A DNA stretch of 64,000 nucleotides from Plumapathes pennacea (GCA_964036295.1 OZ038463.1:6997274-7061273), one strand, 5' to 3'. Counted from the stretch's first letter, positions 44,526 to 57,980 are shown. Notes: generated by a model not told the origin, from the letters alone. A program made the numbers and translations.

Positions 44526-47500
44526 ACATATAACATATAACATAACTATCTTTAGTCAGTTGATGCAATTTAAATTTAAAAATCTGCTAGAAAGTGGTCC
44601 AGTGCGCTTATTCGAGGATTTACGTTGTTACTGTAGCTTTGTTCGCCTTTCAAGCGCAAATTTATTTTACAAGATTAATAAATTTGCTCACAAGATTAGC
44701 TCGCGGTATAAGATTCGTTTCCATTTATTGCGATCAGTTCTCTACAATAAATCGAATTTGTTTGTGGAAACTCTCTTAAGTTTGTCATTGTCCTTACCTC
44801 TTTTAAGGAATCTGCGGTTAAGACGGGTATCCCATACGTAAAGCTTGTTGTTTCGATTTTAGATCCGTCCACACTCAAGTGCTTGTCATACAACAACTCC
44901 TAAAACGTTGAAACAATTATTAAGACTTCAGGAGCAAAAAAACTATGCAAGACTGAATGTACTGTAGGAACATCGCAGGTAATAGAAAAACAAAACAAGA
45001 AACAAATTAAAAATTAAAATATAAAGGGAGGGAAACAAAGAAGCAACAAAACATTGTGAAAATGATGATATATTTTGAACAGAACCTTGACAGAAGCATT
45101 CGAGAGATATTTTACTTTTTCTGGATTTAGTTGACAGTTTACAAGAGAGAAAACAGAGGGACGGAAAGAAGATGAGAGTAGGAATAATCAAAGCAGCGAT
45201 GCCGCTGTAAGGTCGGCTCTCTTTTTGATTGGCAGACTTTGGTTGTGGTCTAGTTCGTACAACAGGCTTGTGTCTTAACTGCTCTAAAGCAGGTATTGCC
45301 TTGGGTGAATATAGCGGTAAAGTGATGTCACAAAAAATATCCGAATATGGATTTTAGACAATTCTGTGGAATGCCCTGTCTAGAAAAAGGTCACACAAAA
45401 AAATTAGCTCTTTAGCGCATTGAACAGATGAGATGTGGGCTAATGAGGTTCAAATTGCTTAATACTAAACCCTCTTATTTGGTATTGGTTCCTTTGATTT
45501 AGAATTGATGCTAAATAAGAGAGTTCAGTATGGAGCTATCTGGTTGCTGTCAGTAGGGCTAGCGATTTGAAACTTTGCACACATTTGTGCAGCAGCTGTG
45601 TATGTTTAGAGATTCGAATGGCCTAATCTTCTCAACTCAAACTAAAGTGCACAAACCTTGCCCGCTTTACCGGCGTTCAAAATCATTTTGAGCGCGTAAC
45701 TTCCTTCCAAGCGGTATACATATTCAAGGTAATCATTAACTCGGATTTCAAATGACGACGAATACAAATGAAGTTTATTATAGTCACATGAATGACCTGT
45801 CATAGAAGGTTCACAGTTTTATGGTCTCGGTAATTCGATGAAACAGATAAGTATTAACCGGATGACTGAATACGTACATACGTACAAGAATGTGTTGTTT
45901 TCTTGCATAGTTCGTTCGAGCGAACTCTTAATAATATTGTAACTCATTATCAACGAAGAACACCAAAGTAACCTTTCGTTCAAGGGCTTCGGCATACACA
46001 ATGTACTTCAAGTCTTGTGGTAAGTTATCCAGGTAAACAGAGTTTATCAGGAAAATCGGGCGATGCTTGAAACACTCGAGGTATCGGCCAAGAGCAAGTA
46101 GAAACCTTTGGAGCATCTTCCGCATTCATACTTTCACCAAAAGCCGTGATTAAAAGGTCGCATAATTCCGTGCCTTTAAAGTAAATCGATCTCTTGAAAT
46201 GTATTTCATCATGCATGATCGTGCCCAAATTTGGAATAAACTTCCTAATTTGGAAGTCTATTGTTGACACAGATGACGGACTGACGGTGTCGTAGCCGCA
46301 ACAAGGTCGTGCTTCTCACTTTCGTGAGACGCCGACCTTAAAAAACAGAGTAAGATGCAAAACAACAAGTTAGAAACTTCTTGGGGGGGGGGGGGGGGGG
46401 GGGGGGGGAGAAGGCGAGTGCAGAAAGAGTTAGTTGACATGTGTAATAACAACATACCTCGTCCAGATAGGGGCTCAAAGGGCTGCTGTTAATGCCGTCT
46501 TTCTCACAAGCATGCGACCAGGGACCCATGTGTTTTTCATTTGAATCGTCTGCTGTAGCAGACATGCTCAGCTGTAACGCAGAGAATATTTACTTAAATC
46601 CACACATCTTAGGCTATCAACTTTACGCGAATATAAATTCAAGTGAAATCCATGCAATAATTTTCGTGTGGTTTCGTTAGACCGGTAAAGCCCGCCCGCT
46701 AAAATACACAAGCCTCAAACTTCTTTTGGCACGTTCTAGCGTTTGACGCTGCGTTTGGCACGTTCTAGCGTTTGATGTTTTATTGAATTGGCCCCAGGAC
46801 TCTTGTTGTACTTGCACTTGTGTTTGCGTCGCTTGTGAAACCAGATTTAAAGGTCTCGGTCACACTTGTGCCAGAACCATGGTTAGATAATTGCTCATCA
46901 AGCGCATTCCTAGCCGAGTTGCAAACGCATGTGACTGGTCATTGCCGATCCAAGCAGTGTGAGCGCGCTTCTAGGGAGAGTGTAACACAGCGTCCAATTG
47001 GCAAAAAGTCGCCTTTTTATTTGACTCACGCAACCTCTTTATACGATGCTATCACACACAGACCATCTGTAAAGTCGAATCTAATTTTAACCCTTTCACT
47101 CCCAAGAGTGATCAACTTCAATTTTCTCCTTTAGTTTTTCACCAGAAATGTATCATATAGTAAGGAGAACTTGGCTTTCGATACCTTGCTCAGATGATAA
47201 TTGACTAAACTATCAATTCTCACTACATCACTCCTACATTTTCCTCTTAAAAGGTTTGGAGAATCTGCATTTTGAGCTTGGGAGTGAAAGGGTTAATACG
47301 TACCCGTGCCATTTGTGACATCATAGTACCAAAGTAGTCGTGCTCTATGCCAAATATTTCACAGACAAGCTCGGTAATGCTTCCCTGGGCTGAAACAAGG
47401 ACAACAAAAGAAGCTGAGTGGTCAACTTCAACTTTCTCATTCTGTTTCTCATTAGAGATATATATCAGAGTAAGGAGAACCAATACGAACTTGGGAGTAA

Positions 47501-50500
47501 AAAGGTAAAACGCCTCAGGCTTCACGCCTGGTCAAATTTACCATCAACATGCCTTGCCATGTTTGATAAAATGAACAGTTGGTGAAAACTCTTAACAGTG
47601 AAGCTACCCAGGGGGTTGGAGTGGGGAGTTGACTTACTTGATTCACTCTTGTCCGCGAGGTTGAATACCTGACCCCTCTCCCCATGGTCAGTGAGGTGCC
47701 ACAGTGCTCGGCAAACGTCATCAACATGGACAGTATTCATCATGAGATCTTTTGTCCACAGGAGCTGGAAAAGATGGAGATCAGTTGCCAAAGAACGTAC
47801 AATATATAAATTGGAGTCAGTAGGTGTCACACTTCGTCTCATCTATCAACTGCTAGACAGGTGATTACTTGATATTCAGTTTGAAACTTTATCATTTAGT
47901 AACTTGCTCATCAAGGCAGTTATGACTTCAACGCTAAATTGAAACGGCTACAAGCTAAATTGAGTACTACAGCTACAAGCTAACGGAACTCGAAGGGTGG
48001 AAGAACTGCTATAAACTGCCACAACCTTCATCTTCTCACTTAGTTGCTTGTACACGGCACCAATAATCAGCCTTGGAGCTGAAAACAACCAAAAATAGAT
48101 TGCTGTTATCACGAATTCAATTTACACTTGTAACATTAAATTACGAAGAAAAGTCAGTGTGTCTGCGTCAATTCGTCACGTTTTTCCTCGGCTGTTGTCA
48201 ACAAGCAGTCAAATATGGGGGAATGCTAAAGACGTACAGCCAAATATAGGAGAACGCTGAAGACCTACAGCCAAATATGGGAGAATGCTAAAGACCTACA
48301 GCCAAATATGGGAGAACGCTGAAGACCTACAGCCAAATATGGGAGAATGCTAAAAGACCTACAGCCAAATATGGGAGAACGCTAAAGACCTACAGCCAAA
48401 TCGTGAAGGCTTCCGGGGTTCACCTGGTTTAGCTTAGTTTAAATTAGTCCACGAAAATGCGTTGGAATTCAGAATAGAGTTGACAAATAATTAACGAGAA
48501 ACGAGACTTTGATGCAAGACAAGTACATTTAGTGGTGTCCGACGAAAATAATAATGTACAAAAAGTCGAACCCAAAGACAAACTGTTCCTACTCCAGTCG
48601 TTCGTTGAAGAGAGAAATGCTTTAGACATGTAGACGTGTCCTGTATCAGTATACTTACTCAAACCTTGTCGATCAGCTATTCCATAAATAATGACCGGCC
48701 TCACGACCACAAAATCCAACCTGTAACAAAATAATATTTAACAATTATTAGCCGAACTGGAGGTGAATAGCTGTGGATATTTACCGTACGTTTTAGTATA
48801 TATACCACACAAGTTAAATAGCAATCTCCCAAATAGCTATTTAATTTTCTGTCAAAAATAGGCAAAAAATCGGGTTTGCGCGCGAGACCGTTTTACCGGA
48901 AGCCGCCGGGAGGTGAATAGTGCTTGCTATTCCGATATTGAAGAGCCAATCAGAACGCGCGAAAGGTACATATAATATTTCGTTCATACTGTATCTGACA
49001 ATTAATAACAGACAAGAAATAGATATCTCCAAGAGCCACGTGACTGAAATAATTTGTCCAATGCATTTATTTACCACTTTAAAATGTTAAAACAATATAA
49101 CACGTCTTTCCCTCTCATAGAAACGTGGGATAGTTCACGAGAGACAAGTTATAATCAATCAGAGGGCGGATACTGTTAAAATCATTTCGTAAAATATTTT
49201 CATAGACACTTTTCTAGCGGGACAAATTCAAGGATCGGTAAACTGGACCAGACTTACGATGAAGCTGATTTTCACCCATTGTTTCATATATCGCGTATTT
49301 TAATTCCTCTTGAAACACGACACTTTGTACAGATGTACAGACAGTTTATCAACAAAATGTTGGTGTGGATTTGTTGACCGTGGTAAAGAATGTGCTAGCT
49401 AAAGTTTTCGAGCGTTAGTGATTCTGCTAACATGAATTAGTCAGATAAGTCAATAAGTCAGACCATGGATAAAGTGGTTCAACTAAGTACTAAAAAAAAA
49501 AAAAAAAAAAAAAAGGCGCTCACCCTTCCACTTTTGACAGCTCCTCTTCAACCATCAACTTGTACTTGGCTAACAGCGTCCAAGGAGACATCTTGGCATT
49601 TTCTTCACTAACTTTCTGCACGAACAGAACACTAATATAAGATCATGGATTCACCACCAGATGGACAGACAACACTGTCAGTCAACAATCGACCGAATCA
49701 TTGGACTAGTTTGTGGATGATTAAGTTTCACGAGCGGGATTATGTACAGCGGTGGCGCCAAGTTGCGCCTTCACGAGGCCACAATGCAAGCGTATAGTAA
49801 TACACTGAGGTGGTTGACAATCATGTACCCTGTGTACGCTCTCAATTTGTAACTCAATTAAGGCGCTGCGTTGCAGTTGGCATACGGTGATGTAATATTA
49901 AGGCTCATGTCTTGTGCCAACCTAACCCTTTCATTGTTTGCTCGACCAACAAAAATGCACCTCCTAAGGTCACTGATATAAAACCTAAAGGTATCGGACC
50001 ACTCAACGAAAACTGTTAGTGATTTCATTATAATATGGCAGTGTTCCCTTGTTGTTGCTGTTGCGCAAGTTCGTGTTGTTTACGGCTAAATTTGACTTGG
50101 ACAGGACAACTAGCAGTGAAAAGGATTCCTTATTTTTTCAATATCATGAAGTAGAACGTGTTCTTCAATCTTAATATACCTTGTCACAAGAATAAACCTG
50201 CGATGTGGACATCTCGATAAAGCGCTTAACGCGGCTTTTCGCTGCTTGATCAGCGCAATTAATGCTGAGCTTCAATACGCCATCTTTGTAAACCTGAGTA
50301 AAATTAACAACAGAGGAAAAACAGATGAGTTTGCTGTGTATGCGGACAAGAGAAGTTTTATAAGAAAAAAGAGTACGAATGTGCGAGGAAATGCACCGCT
50401 GGGGCAGGTACGGGTTTGCCAGAGTGAACAAGTACACAAGTGAGTGCCATGAGCTGATTGGAAGAATAAGTGAGGAAGTGAGTGAAAAAGTGAAGGCCCT

Positions 50501-53500
50501 GCTCCGCGCGATGCGTTTTTTCCTGCAACACTTACACTAGCAAAGCATTCCCCAAGCCGCTGTGGAGTGTCAGGCACGCAACTTTCTTTGTGAAAAGTAG
50601 AAGTTCTATTTGCGAAAAGTACGTACAACACGATTGTTCTACATTCCCTACAACTTGTCTCGCAAACTTTCGTTGAGAAACAAGTTGCAAAAAAGGAATG
50701 TTACACGCGTAAGTTTTGTTTTGTCTCGCAATGATATTGTTATTGCAAGATGCAAGAAAAGTTTCCTAGTGTAATGGGACCCAAGTGTGAGGGAGGAAGA
50801 GAGAAGCGAGTAAATATATAAAGGTCCTGTCACACGAGGCAACGTTCCTTGCAACTTGCACCACAACGTTACCAGACGAATTGCAGAAGAGAATTTCTTA
50901 ATTTAATTACATTGCATGTAACACACGTTTTTGCAACTTGAACCGCAACAAAAAAATGTGATACAAGTTGCAGGGAATGTAGAACAATCTTCTACTTTTT
51001 GCACCGTTGCATGCAAGTTGCAAACAAGGAAGTCAGTGGAGACAAGTCAGTAAGGAAATCAGATTTGACACTGAAGTCACTAGTTGTACCTGGTCTGTCT
51101 GTCCATACTTTGTCTCAGCTGCACAATTGATGCAATAATCAAACTTCCCCTCTGGGTCTTGAAATGCCTTTTCAACACTACCTAAACAGAGAGCAATGAA
51201 AACAAACTACAGTCGAACCCCGCTATTTCGAAATAGCCGATAGAAAATGACTGAAAAAATAAATCCAAGGGGATTCGGCTTGACTTCGAAATAACGGGGA
51301 CTTCGAATTAAGGTATCAGGATACCCTCGTGAACGACATGCGTTCAAACCCATTTTTCGCGCTAGCGTTACATTTAACTAAAAATAAAGTATATATTTTC
51401 TGAAAGCTCAACAATCACAGATTTAGGTTAAAGCTTTATATTTTTTGAATTTGCTAAAGAAAGAAAGTTATCAGCTTCCTCCCATATATTTCCTATATAG
51501 GTATGTTCCGCCCGATAGGGTATCATTTTCAGGGTCTTCTGTCTTAAACAGGGTATCAAATTTTACATTTTCGTGTCTTAAACAGGGTTATTTTCTCAAG
51601 ATCCTCTCCTCTTCCCCTCCCCCCTCAACCACATTTTTTTGCACTCGCCATTTTTTCGCGCGTCCAGTCTTGAACAGGGTATCCAATTAGAGCACTTTGT
51701 CTTAGACAGGGTAGCAAAATTTCCATTTTTGTGTCTTGAATAGGGTCAGGGTTTTATAGAATCGGCGGAACACCCCTACCCAAATTCCTATTGAGTACCC
51801 CCACCCCCCGGGCGTTCGGGTAAGTTTCGCAACATCTATTTTCCCTTCACAGTTGCACTCACCACTCAACACCAGTTCAACCTTTTGCAGCCACAGTTGG
51901 AATTCGGAATGAGTTCAAGCAAACGACAACTCGTTCTAAAAAGAGAGCTGCGAAAGCAGGAGTGCTCTTGAGCCACCACCATTGAGCGTGGTCCACGCGC
52001 TGCTCAAGGTTTATAAATCGGCATTGTGCAAGAATCACACGTTGTGACATTTCGTCGCTCACGTGGTTATATTTAATTTTTTTCAGCGTAAACATAGAAA
52101 AGCGTTCACAAAGGCGTACAAGGAAAGATTTCTTGCGGCATTTCGTTATTCTTGCAGATTTGCTGTTAGTCATGCGTTACCCGTCGCGCGGCTAAAATTT
52201 GTACTTTATTGTTTTGCATGACTGGCGCGCAAGCCGCATGCTGCGCAGTTACGGGTAATACTAAGGATCTGTTGACAGCTAGTTTCCGGTGAGAAAGAGA
52301 AAGATAAAATCCTTTCGTTTAAATATCTCGGGGAAAAAAATAGGTATCCTAATTTTGTTTTCAGAAACACAAGGTAAAACATGTAGTAAGTTCGTTAAGC
52401 CAAAAAAAATTTTTTTTCGAATCTGGCAAAGTCCGGAGGGTATCCTGATACCTTAACCGAGTTTGAAATAGCGAGGTTCGACTGTATAAGACTGGACCAC
52501 ATGTGCACAGTAAACTGCTAAAGAAATCAATGGATGATGATGAAATCAGACAGCCTCATACGCATAACACTAGTAATCATATTAACTGGGCTGGCACAAA
52601 AAAATAAAAAATAAAAATAAAAAACAAATACACAATAACCTCCTCTCTTCTTACCTGGATTGATCAGATTGGCACTTTTGAATTCAACACAACTGTTCTC
52701 AAATGCTTTCTGAGAAAGTACAATTTTAAAATTTGTATGAGATTGGAATATGAATACGTACTGGAACTGGTAGATCAGACCTGTTGCAGCTTTGCTTGTA
52801 AGAAAAAATACAGCTGGAATTGATTGATGTAATCCTTGAAACATTTTCACAAAGGGGATAAATGCAGATTCCAGTTTGCATAACATGTGTAAACTAATCA
52901 GACACATGGCATTTACTGTCTTACAGTTTCATATAAAGCTTGCAAAGAATTGATCAATGCACATTTTACATGCCTTATTTTAATAATTTTTTTATATATT
53001 CATAACCTGAATTACCACAGACTGACACAGAAAGTTGGCTGAAACGTGTAAATGTCAATTGGCCGTTTTGTTGTAGAATGGTGCAAACAGACAGAAAACC
53101 TCGATTTTGAATAATATATTTTATAACATATACAGTCAAAGCTCCTGTAAGCAGACACCTCAGGATTTGAAAAAGGTGTCCATAACTAGAATTGTTCGCT
53201 TACAAGAATGAGTCTAGTTAGCAGCCACCAGCAGTTAAGGGGATGAACAGATGCTTATGGGGTTTGTACTGCATACTCTAAACACAGAAATCTAATCAAC
53301 ACGGCTGAAAAACAACATGTTACAAAGTACAATGAAACTCTGGCGTTAGAACGCAATTACATCTGGCTGGACAAAAGAACAGTTGGAGATTGAACTGAAA
53401 GTTTATCATTACCTGCAATGCTCTAATTAAATTGATTTCGGAACAAAACCATGTGTGAAGTTGATTGATTGCAATTTGAGTCTTTCTAAAATGATTGTTT

Positions 53501-55763
53501 CGTCAGGGTGTCCGCTTATGTGAGTGTAAAAACAAAAGAAAAATCCAAATCTCATCCCCCAAAAGTGTCCGCGTTCGCTTACGGGAATGTCCGCTTATGG
53601 GAATGTGTAAATACAGAGTTTGAGTTAGAGTTCAAAAAGGGTTTCGTAAAGGCGTCCGTACTGTAAGTAGAGCTGTCCACTTACAAGTGTCCACCCAGAG
53701 AGCTTTGACTGTATACAGTAAATATGATATGGTCAGCATACAGCACAAATTACAGCACTTTGCAATGCATCATTATTTTTTAGTGGTCCTACCTTGTGCC
53801 TGTCATTAAGCCATGCAGTCTTTGGTGGAACTTTATCAACAACTCTGATCTGAAAGAGCCACCAATTATATGAACAAGTCAGTGCTGTACAGCATAAAGC
53901 TTTGTAAATAACAACACTGATTTGGACTATTACATGAACTGCAATCTGGGTGCTGCAGATAATAAATTACAAAATACACTGGATGTAAAAACAATATATT
54001 ATTCACCAAAGTGGAGACAAAGTAATGGATATTCACACAAGTTTGAGGTACATACTTTTGAGCAGAGATCATTTTCCACCAGAAAACAAACAAAGTTTCG
54101 ACCCACAAAACCAAGCCCTGTGGGACAAAATCCACTGTTATCCAATAATAGCATTACTTTATATGTTCAATCTGCTTTCAGTAAACTATCAATATTATCA
54201 AGTTCTTGATGTTAACTCTATAGCGTCTCTTGTCACAATCTTAGCAAGGTCTTGCAAGACCACCCAGAATTCATTAAGTCAAGACCTTGCTTTTATAACA
54301 TCTTTGGTAGCATCCCACCAAAGATCTGGCCAACCAGATCATTTTAAGAGCTTGCCAGGTCCTGTAAGATCATGCCAAGATTCAGTATGGTCTTGCTAGG
54401 TCCTGGCAAGGAATTGGTAAGATCCTGCAGGACCATGGACCTTGTAGGATCTTGGTTAAGATCTTGGCAAGATCTTATGTAAGCCTTGCTAAAATCTTAG
54501 CCAAGATTCTCAAGCAATGTGTTGAAAAGGATGTGTTTTCATTTGGACATGTGGCAGCTCATTAGAAAATTATTGGAGTGTTGCTGATGACCGGGTAAGT
54601 TGGCTGTATAAAAGCCTATATGCAGAGAAATTACTATCACTGAGAAGGTTGAATGAGATGGGGTTGTAAAGCTTTATTGACCGAACGATAAGAATAAAAA
54701 AAAGACCGGGTGTGGGGGGAGGGTGCTTTCGCGGCTAAGAGATTACAGAACTGAGCCACACAAGCACGAGGTAATAGCTTAAAAGGCTATAGGTTAATTA
54801 TTAATCGTACTAATACTAATTACTTATTTTAACCGAAGGTTAAAATCCTCAACTTAAATTATTGATCCACAGATGAGGAACAAAAACAAAAACTTTATTT
54901 CTGTTTCCTCTGTCAAAACAATTGGGCCCTCCAATTCCCAGGGATTTTAGAGCAGTTTTCCAATGACTGTTGAAAGTAATCATGTGATTGCTTTGGTTTT
55001 GCGTTTGCTATGCTTTTGGATTGGTCCACACAAGTTTGTCAGCATGCTCAGCTAATCAAGAACAAAACCAAAACCAAAACCAAAACCAAACACTTCTCAT
55101 GCAAGCATTTGCATGCGCTCGCATTGCTGATTGGAAAGTAAAACCAACTGCAAGACCAAACGTGAATTACTTTGGCTTCCGATTGGCTGAACTGATTGGT
55201 GGTGTGATTACTTTGGTTTTGGTTTTCGATAGTCATCCAAAAACCGCTCTATTCAATAAAATGTAATAATTAAACTGAATCAACTATTTCTGAGCTGCCT
55301 CGCTATAGTTCAATTCTCAGCCGTCGGCATTTCGGCACCCGCAATCCTCTCCACCACTACAGAAGGTGAAACTTGAACAGCAAAATCCCAATTCTCTTTC
55401 ACTTTTTAGTGAACTATATGTAAATATTTCATTATGGCATGATAAATGTATTATTTTGTGCAGGTAATATGGGTGTTAATACTGTAGCTCAATAGTTAGC
55501 GATCAACCACAGCATAGTACCACAAGAAAACACTTTTGATGTTCTTTCACAAAGTCCCAGTCGCCTGCACCCTGACGAATCATTGAGATGGATGTTTCCG
55601 TTTCGCATTATTGTGTTTGGACGTCAAAGGCTGATATATTTTTGATCATTATCGTTCGATAAAATGATAAATGATATTAATCAAAATAAACAGATGGTAC
55701 ACAAGTCTGACCAAGGCAATTCGGCTTACCTCCAAGGACGATTAATCTCGGCTTTGAACTCAT
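44360..55763 (-). CDS. Extended short-chain dehydrogenase/epimerase, 13 exons read
   Basis: Exons (5' to 3'): 55730-55763, 53793-53849, 52655-52709, 51090-51181, 50180-50293, 49524-49615, 48659-48720, 48026-48078, 47638-47764, 47304-47389, 46458-46571, 44798-44899, 44360-44416. All later junction phases agree. MSSKPRLIVLGG starts a Rossmann fold, IRVVDKVPPK is the second strand, and FDYCINCAAETKYGQTD, FIEMSTSQVYS, LDFVVVRPVIIYG and MNTVHVDDVCRALW are motifs of the 3-beta-HSD/epimerase group. The C-terminal part ends ASGLFPPSLAHK. At the YxxxK position the sequence is TLLAKYK, so the catalytic Tyr appears replaced by Leu. The exon between 55730 and 53849, expected to complete GGxGFxG, was not found. 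Reaction unknown. Confidence 0.8.
44488..44525 (+). repeat. (CAA)n microsatellite
   Basis: About 12 units, in the last intron of the dehydrogenase gene. Confidence 0.95.
46381..46410. repeat. G run of about 28-30 bases
   Basis: Homopolymer in an intron of the dehydrogenase gene; sequence length here is prone to error. Confidence 0.9.
47087..47296. mobile_element. Intact piggyBac-type MITE, 202 bp, TTAA target
   Basis: TTAA on both sides and 16-bp perfect inverted ends CCCTTTCACTCCCAAG. The element is 47091-47292. Its right TTAA begins 8 bases beyond the 3' end of the exon 47304-47389 in gene orientation. Other copies: 426-616 (reverse), 58200-58401 (flanked by GTAG), and partial ones at about 47415-47510 and 57770-57850. 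Confidence 0.9.
47415..47510. mobile_element. Internal-deleted copy of the piggyBac-type MITE
   Basis: GTGGTCAACTTCAACTTTCT at the left and GAACTTGGGAGTAAAAAGG at the right, in the same family. It lies in the intron upstream of exon 47304-47389. Confidence 0.65.
48211..48402. repeat. Minisatellite, about six units of 31-34 bp
   Basis: Unit AAATATGGGAGAACGCTAAA then GACCTACAGCC, with alternating AATGCTAAAG and AACGCTGAAG variants, in an intron of the dehydrogenase gene. Confidence 0.9.
50629..50990. mobile_element. About 362-bp MITE with TTGCAACTTG motifs
   Basis: Inverted ends ACGATTGTTCTACATTCCCT and AGGGAATGTAGAACAATC. Many internal ACTTGTCTCGCAAC/CAACTTG repeats. A relative lies at about 61390-61640. 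Confidence 0.75.
51312..52452. mobile_element. piggyBac-like element nested in the mariner MITE
   Basis: TTAA flanks at 51308-51311 and 52453-52456; inverted ends GGTATCAGGATACCCTC. The 98-residue minus frame at 51877-52173 has no recognisable transposase motif. A G-tipped element (about 51478-51815) is inserted inside it. Confidence 0.75.
51478..51815. mobile_element. G-tipped MITE, second copy
   Basis: Close match to 39391-39808 (CTCCCATATATTTCCTATAT through GAGTACCCCCACCCC). The left G run is missing. Confidence 0.85.
53131..53713. mobile_element. 583-bp mariner-type MITE, TA target
   Basis: TACAGTCAAAGCTCCTGTAA at the left and AGAGCTTTGACTGTA at the right, bordered by TA, with repeated GTCCGCTTA motifs inside. 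It is in an intron of the dehydrogenase gene. Confidence 0.8.
53850..55729. other. Long first intron(s) of the dehydrogenase gene
   Basis: About 54200-54520 is a degenerate array of CTTGCAAGATC/GATCTTGGCAAG words. About 55060-55092 is (AACCAA)n-like. The missing exon with the rest of the NAD-binding loop should lie here, but I found no matching acceptor-frame-donor set. Confidence 0.45.
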
Positions 55764-57962
55764 AATGAAGACCGTACGTTCTCAAAGCTCATGTGCAAGA
55801 TTTGTCTCCGATCATTATCGTTGTAGCCTTCGATGGTCTTGAACGCTGTGTTCGGGACAGTCAAGAGGTCACTCAGAACTTAATTAGACGTACTTCAAGC
55901 CTTTTACTTCTTACAGAGCATAGGTGACGGTCAACAGACGGCCTGTTCTTACAAAGGTTTTCTCGCAGTGTAAACAACACGTGCCTGCACAGACACAATT
56001 CGCCAACCAGGGGGAGGCAGTAGAAGAGCTTACAAATCCACTACCCGGGTGGGGGAAGGGCATCGTTTGATTCGAGATTTCCACTTTTATACCGCGAACT
56101 GTAGATGCTAAGCGAGTTTCCTTCATGCCTTAGAACTTCTCTATTCAACCACAAAACCGATGAACGAAGGAAAACTTCCACCTGTCACCAATGGCGGGAA
56201 TTCGTTCATTCAACAGTTAATATCCGGGACATCGAAGCGGAAATAATTGTAATAAGGTGGTTATGAGAAGATAACATGCTATCAGAGTATTACTAAGCAT
56301 ATATTGGTGAGTTTTAAGAGATATCAACTATAGCGCAGTAAAAAGGTTTCCGTAACGTGAAGCATTGCCTCGATTTGTTTAAAGGATTTTTAAGGCTAAA
56401 ACTTTGAATTCCAGCATTAGCGAAGTTTGACGCAAATTTATTTTCTCTCAACTTTACACCCACGTGACCACCCGTCGAGAGCGCGCGGCGTCATCCCCTA
56501 GCGCATGTTTGCTGGCAGGAAGTTCTCGGCTTGGGGACCGAACCATGTGGTTTTACACTGATTTCCGGCGTTGATCTTGGAGCAAGCCCGCGATCCCAAG
56601 GAACCTAGCACTTCCATTCAAAACCAGGAACAGCCGTCATATCCTGGGAAAGCAACTCAGCATATTTGATTGTACGCAGAGGTTCGTTTGATTGCTTCTA
56701 GCTACCAAGTCGTACGTTGCAAGCTTCGCTTCCGTGTTATCTGTGTGTTCTTTGCCACACGGTTGTTATGCTCCCATTCTTGCAGCTTGAGCTCGACTTT
56801 CACTTGCGATACATGAAAAAGTAAACATAAGGCCTGGATTCTTTCAATTTTTGTTGTGAAACTTCTTTATAACAAGCAAAAGTCATGTTCTACAAAACCG
56901 GTAGTCGCTCTTCAACTGTTGCATAAATTATGGTCCGGATGTGAGAACCTTCTGTGTTTTTCGCTCGATAATATTGCAAACTCATTCGTTGCTTTGCCGA
57001 ACATGCTGCTTTTAAAGCACGCCACTTCGAAAACATCAGAAGGTTCGAAGTTGTACAATCTTATCGCCGTATTTTGAGGAAAATTTAAATTATTCTGATG
57101 GAATTGCATACAGAAAGTTTTAGCGGATGCGAAGGAAAATATAATATAGTGACTGTTCGTTATTTTCCTGTCTCGATCGCAGCCAAAATTCTTTAAAATT
57201 AGTTGAGGAGTTTAAAAAGTTTTAGTTTGAATAACACACGATAGCATTTCTTGTTCATAAGATCCATTCCTGATGGCTTTTATTTTGCCTTTCAAGCGCG
57301 CTCGCGATGACAACATGGCGTCCGAAGACTTCCGGAGTTGAGCAAATGTACACAAAACGATCGAATCCTGCTTTTGGGCCTTCGAACTTTCATCAAAAAA
57401 ACTGAAAAATGATTTAGTTTTGAGATCTGGTGGTCGTCTTCTCAAATAATCTTTTCCGTTGCAGTTGTCACCTAATGAAATATAACCCGCCAACTTTATG
57501 CTTATTTTAAAACAATTATTTCGTTATCTTTCCAAGAATTAAATACGCCCATTCCTTTCATGAAATTCTGGTCGGGCGGCAGCTTCTGCGCTGGTCTTCT
57601 TTTATTTTTTAATTATTTTTCCCTCGTTAATTTGAGGACCTTTTAAACAATATTTCCTTCTTTCAGGTGCAAGCTGCATCAAATCGAATGTGTCTTTGTG
57701 TGTGTGTGTTTTCTTTTTTTCAATATTGTCAAACATAATTTACAGAAGTAGTTTTGGCTTACTGTTGAATTCTGAGAGTGATCAACTTCAATATTCTCCT
57801 TCAGTCCCTGTGGATTAATAATTCAGCTTCTGAATGGTTGGGAGAATATACAAGCAAATAAACTTGTTTCTTACTCTTTCTTTCTGCATTGTTTTTGCTG
57901 TAGTGATGCAACCATTTTCTTTGTATCTTTCAGGTCAATTGCTGAGCAAATGTGAAGTGGAG
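55764..57962. promoter_or_regulatory. Intergenic region between divergent dehydrogenase and GABP-beta genes
   Basis: About 2.2 kb holding both promoters. No coding exon recognised. A (GT)n run lies at 57698-57710. About 57770-57850 carries part of the piggyBac-type MITE. TTTCAG at 57927-57932 is the acceptor for the first GABP-beta coding exon, so a non-coding 5' exon is expected upstream. Confidence 0.5.
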
Positions 57963-57980
57963 ATGAAGGCGAAGGAAAAA

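Larger units (their letters stand above)
51208..52486. mobile_element. Mariner-type MITE (TA target) carrying a nested element
   Basis: TACAGTCGAACCCCGCTATT..CGAAATAGC at the left and GAAATAGCGAGGTTCGACTGTA at the right: mariner/pogo-style ends within TA duplications. Only about 130 bases belong to it; the rest is the 51312-52452 insertion. Confidence 0.8.

Noticed and set aside
48211-48402. CRISPR-like regular repeats
   Set aside because: The units are contiguous without unique spacers and lie in an intron of an animal gene: a minisatellite.
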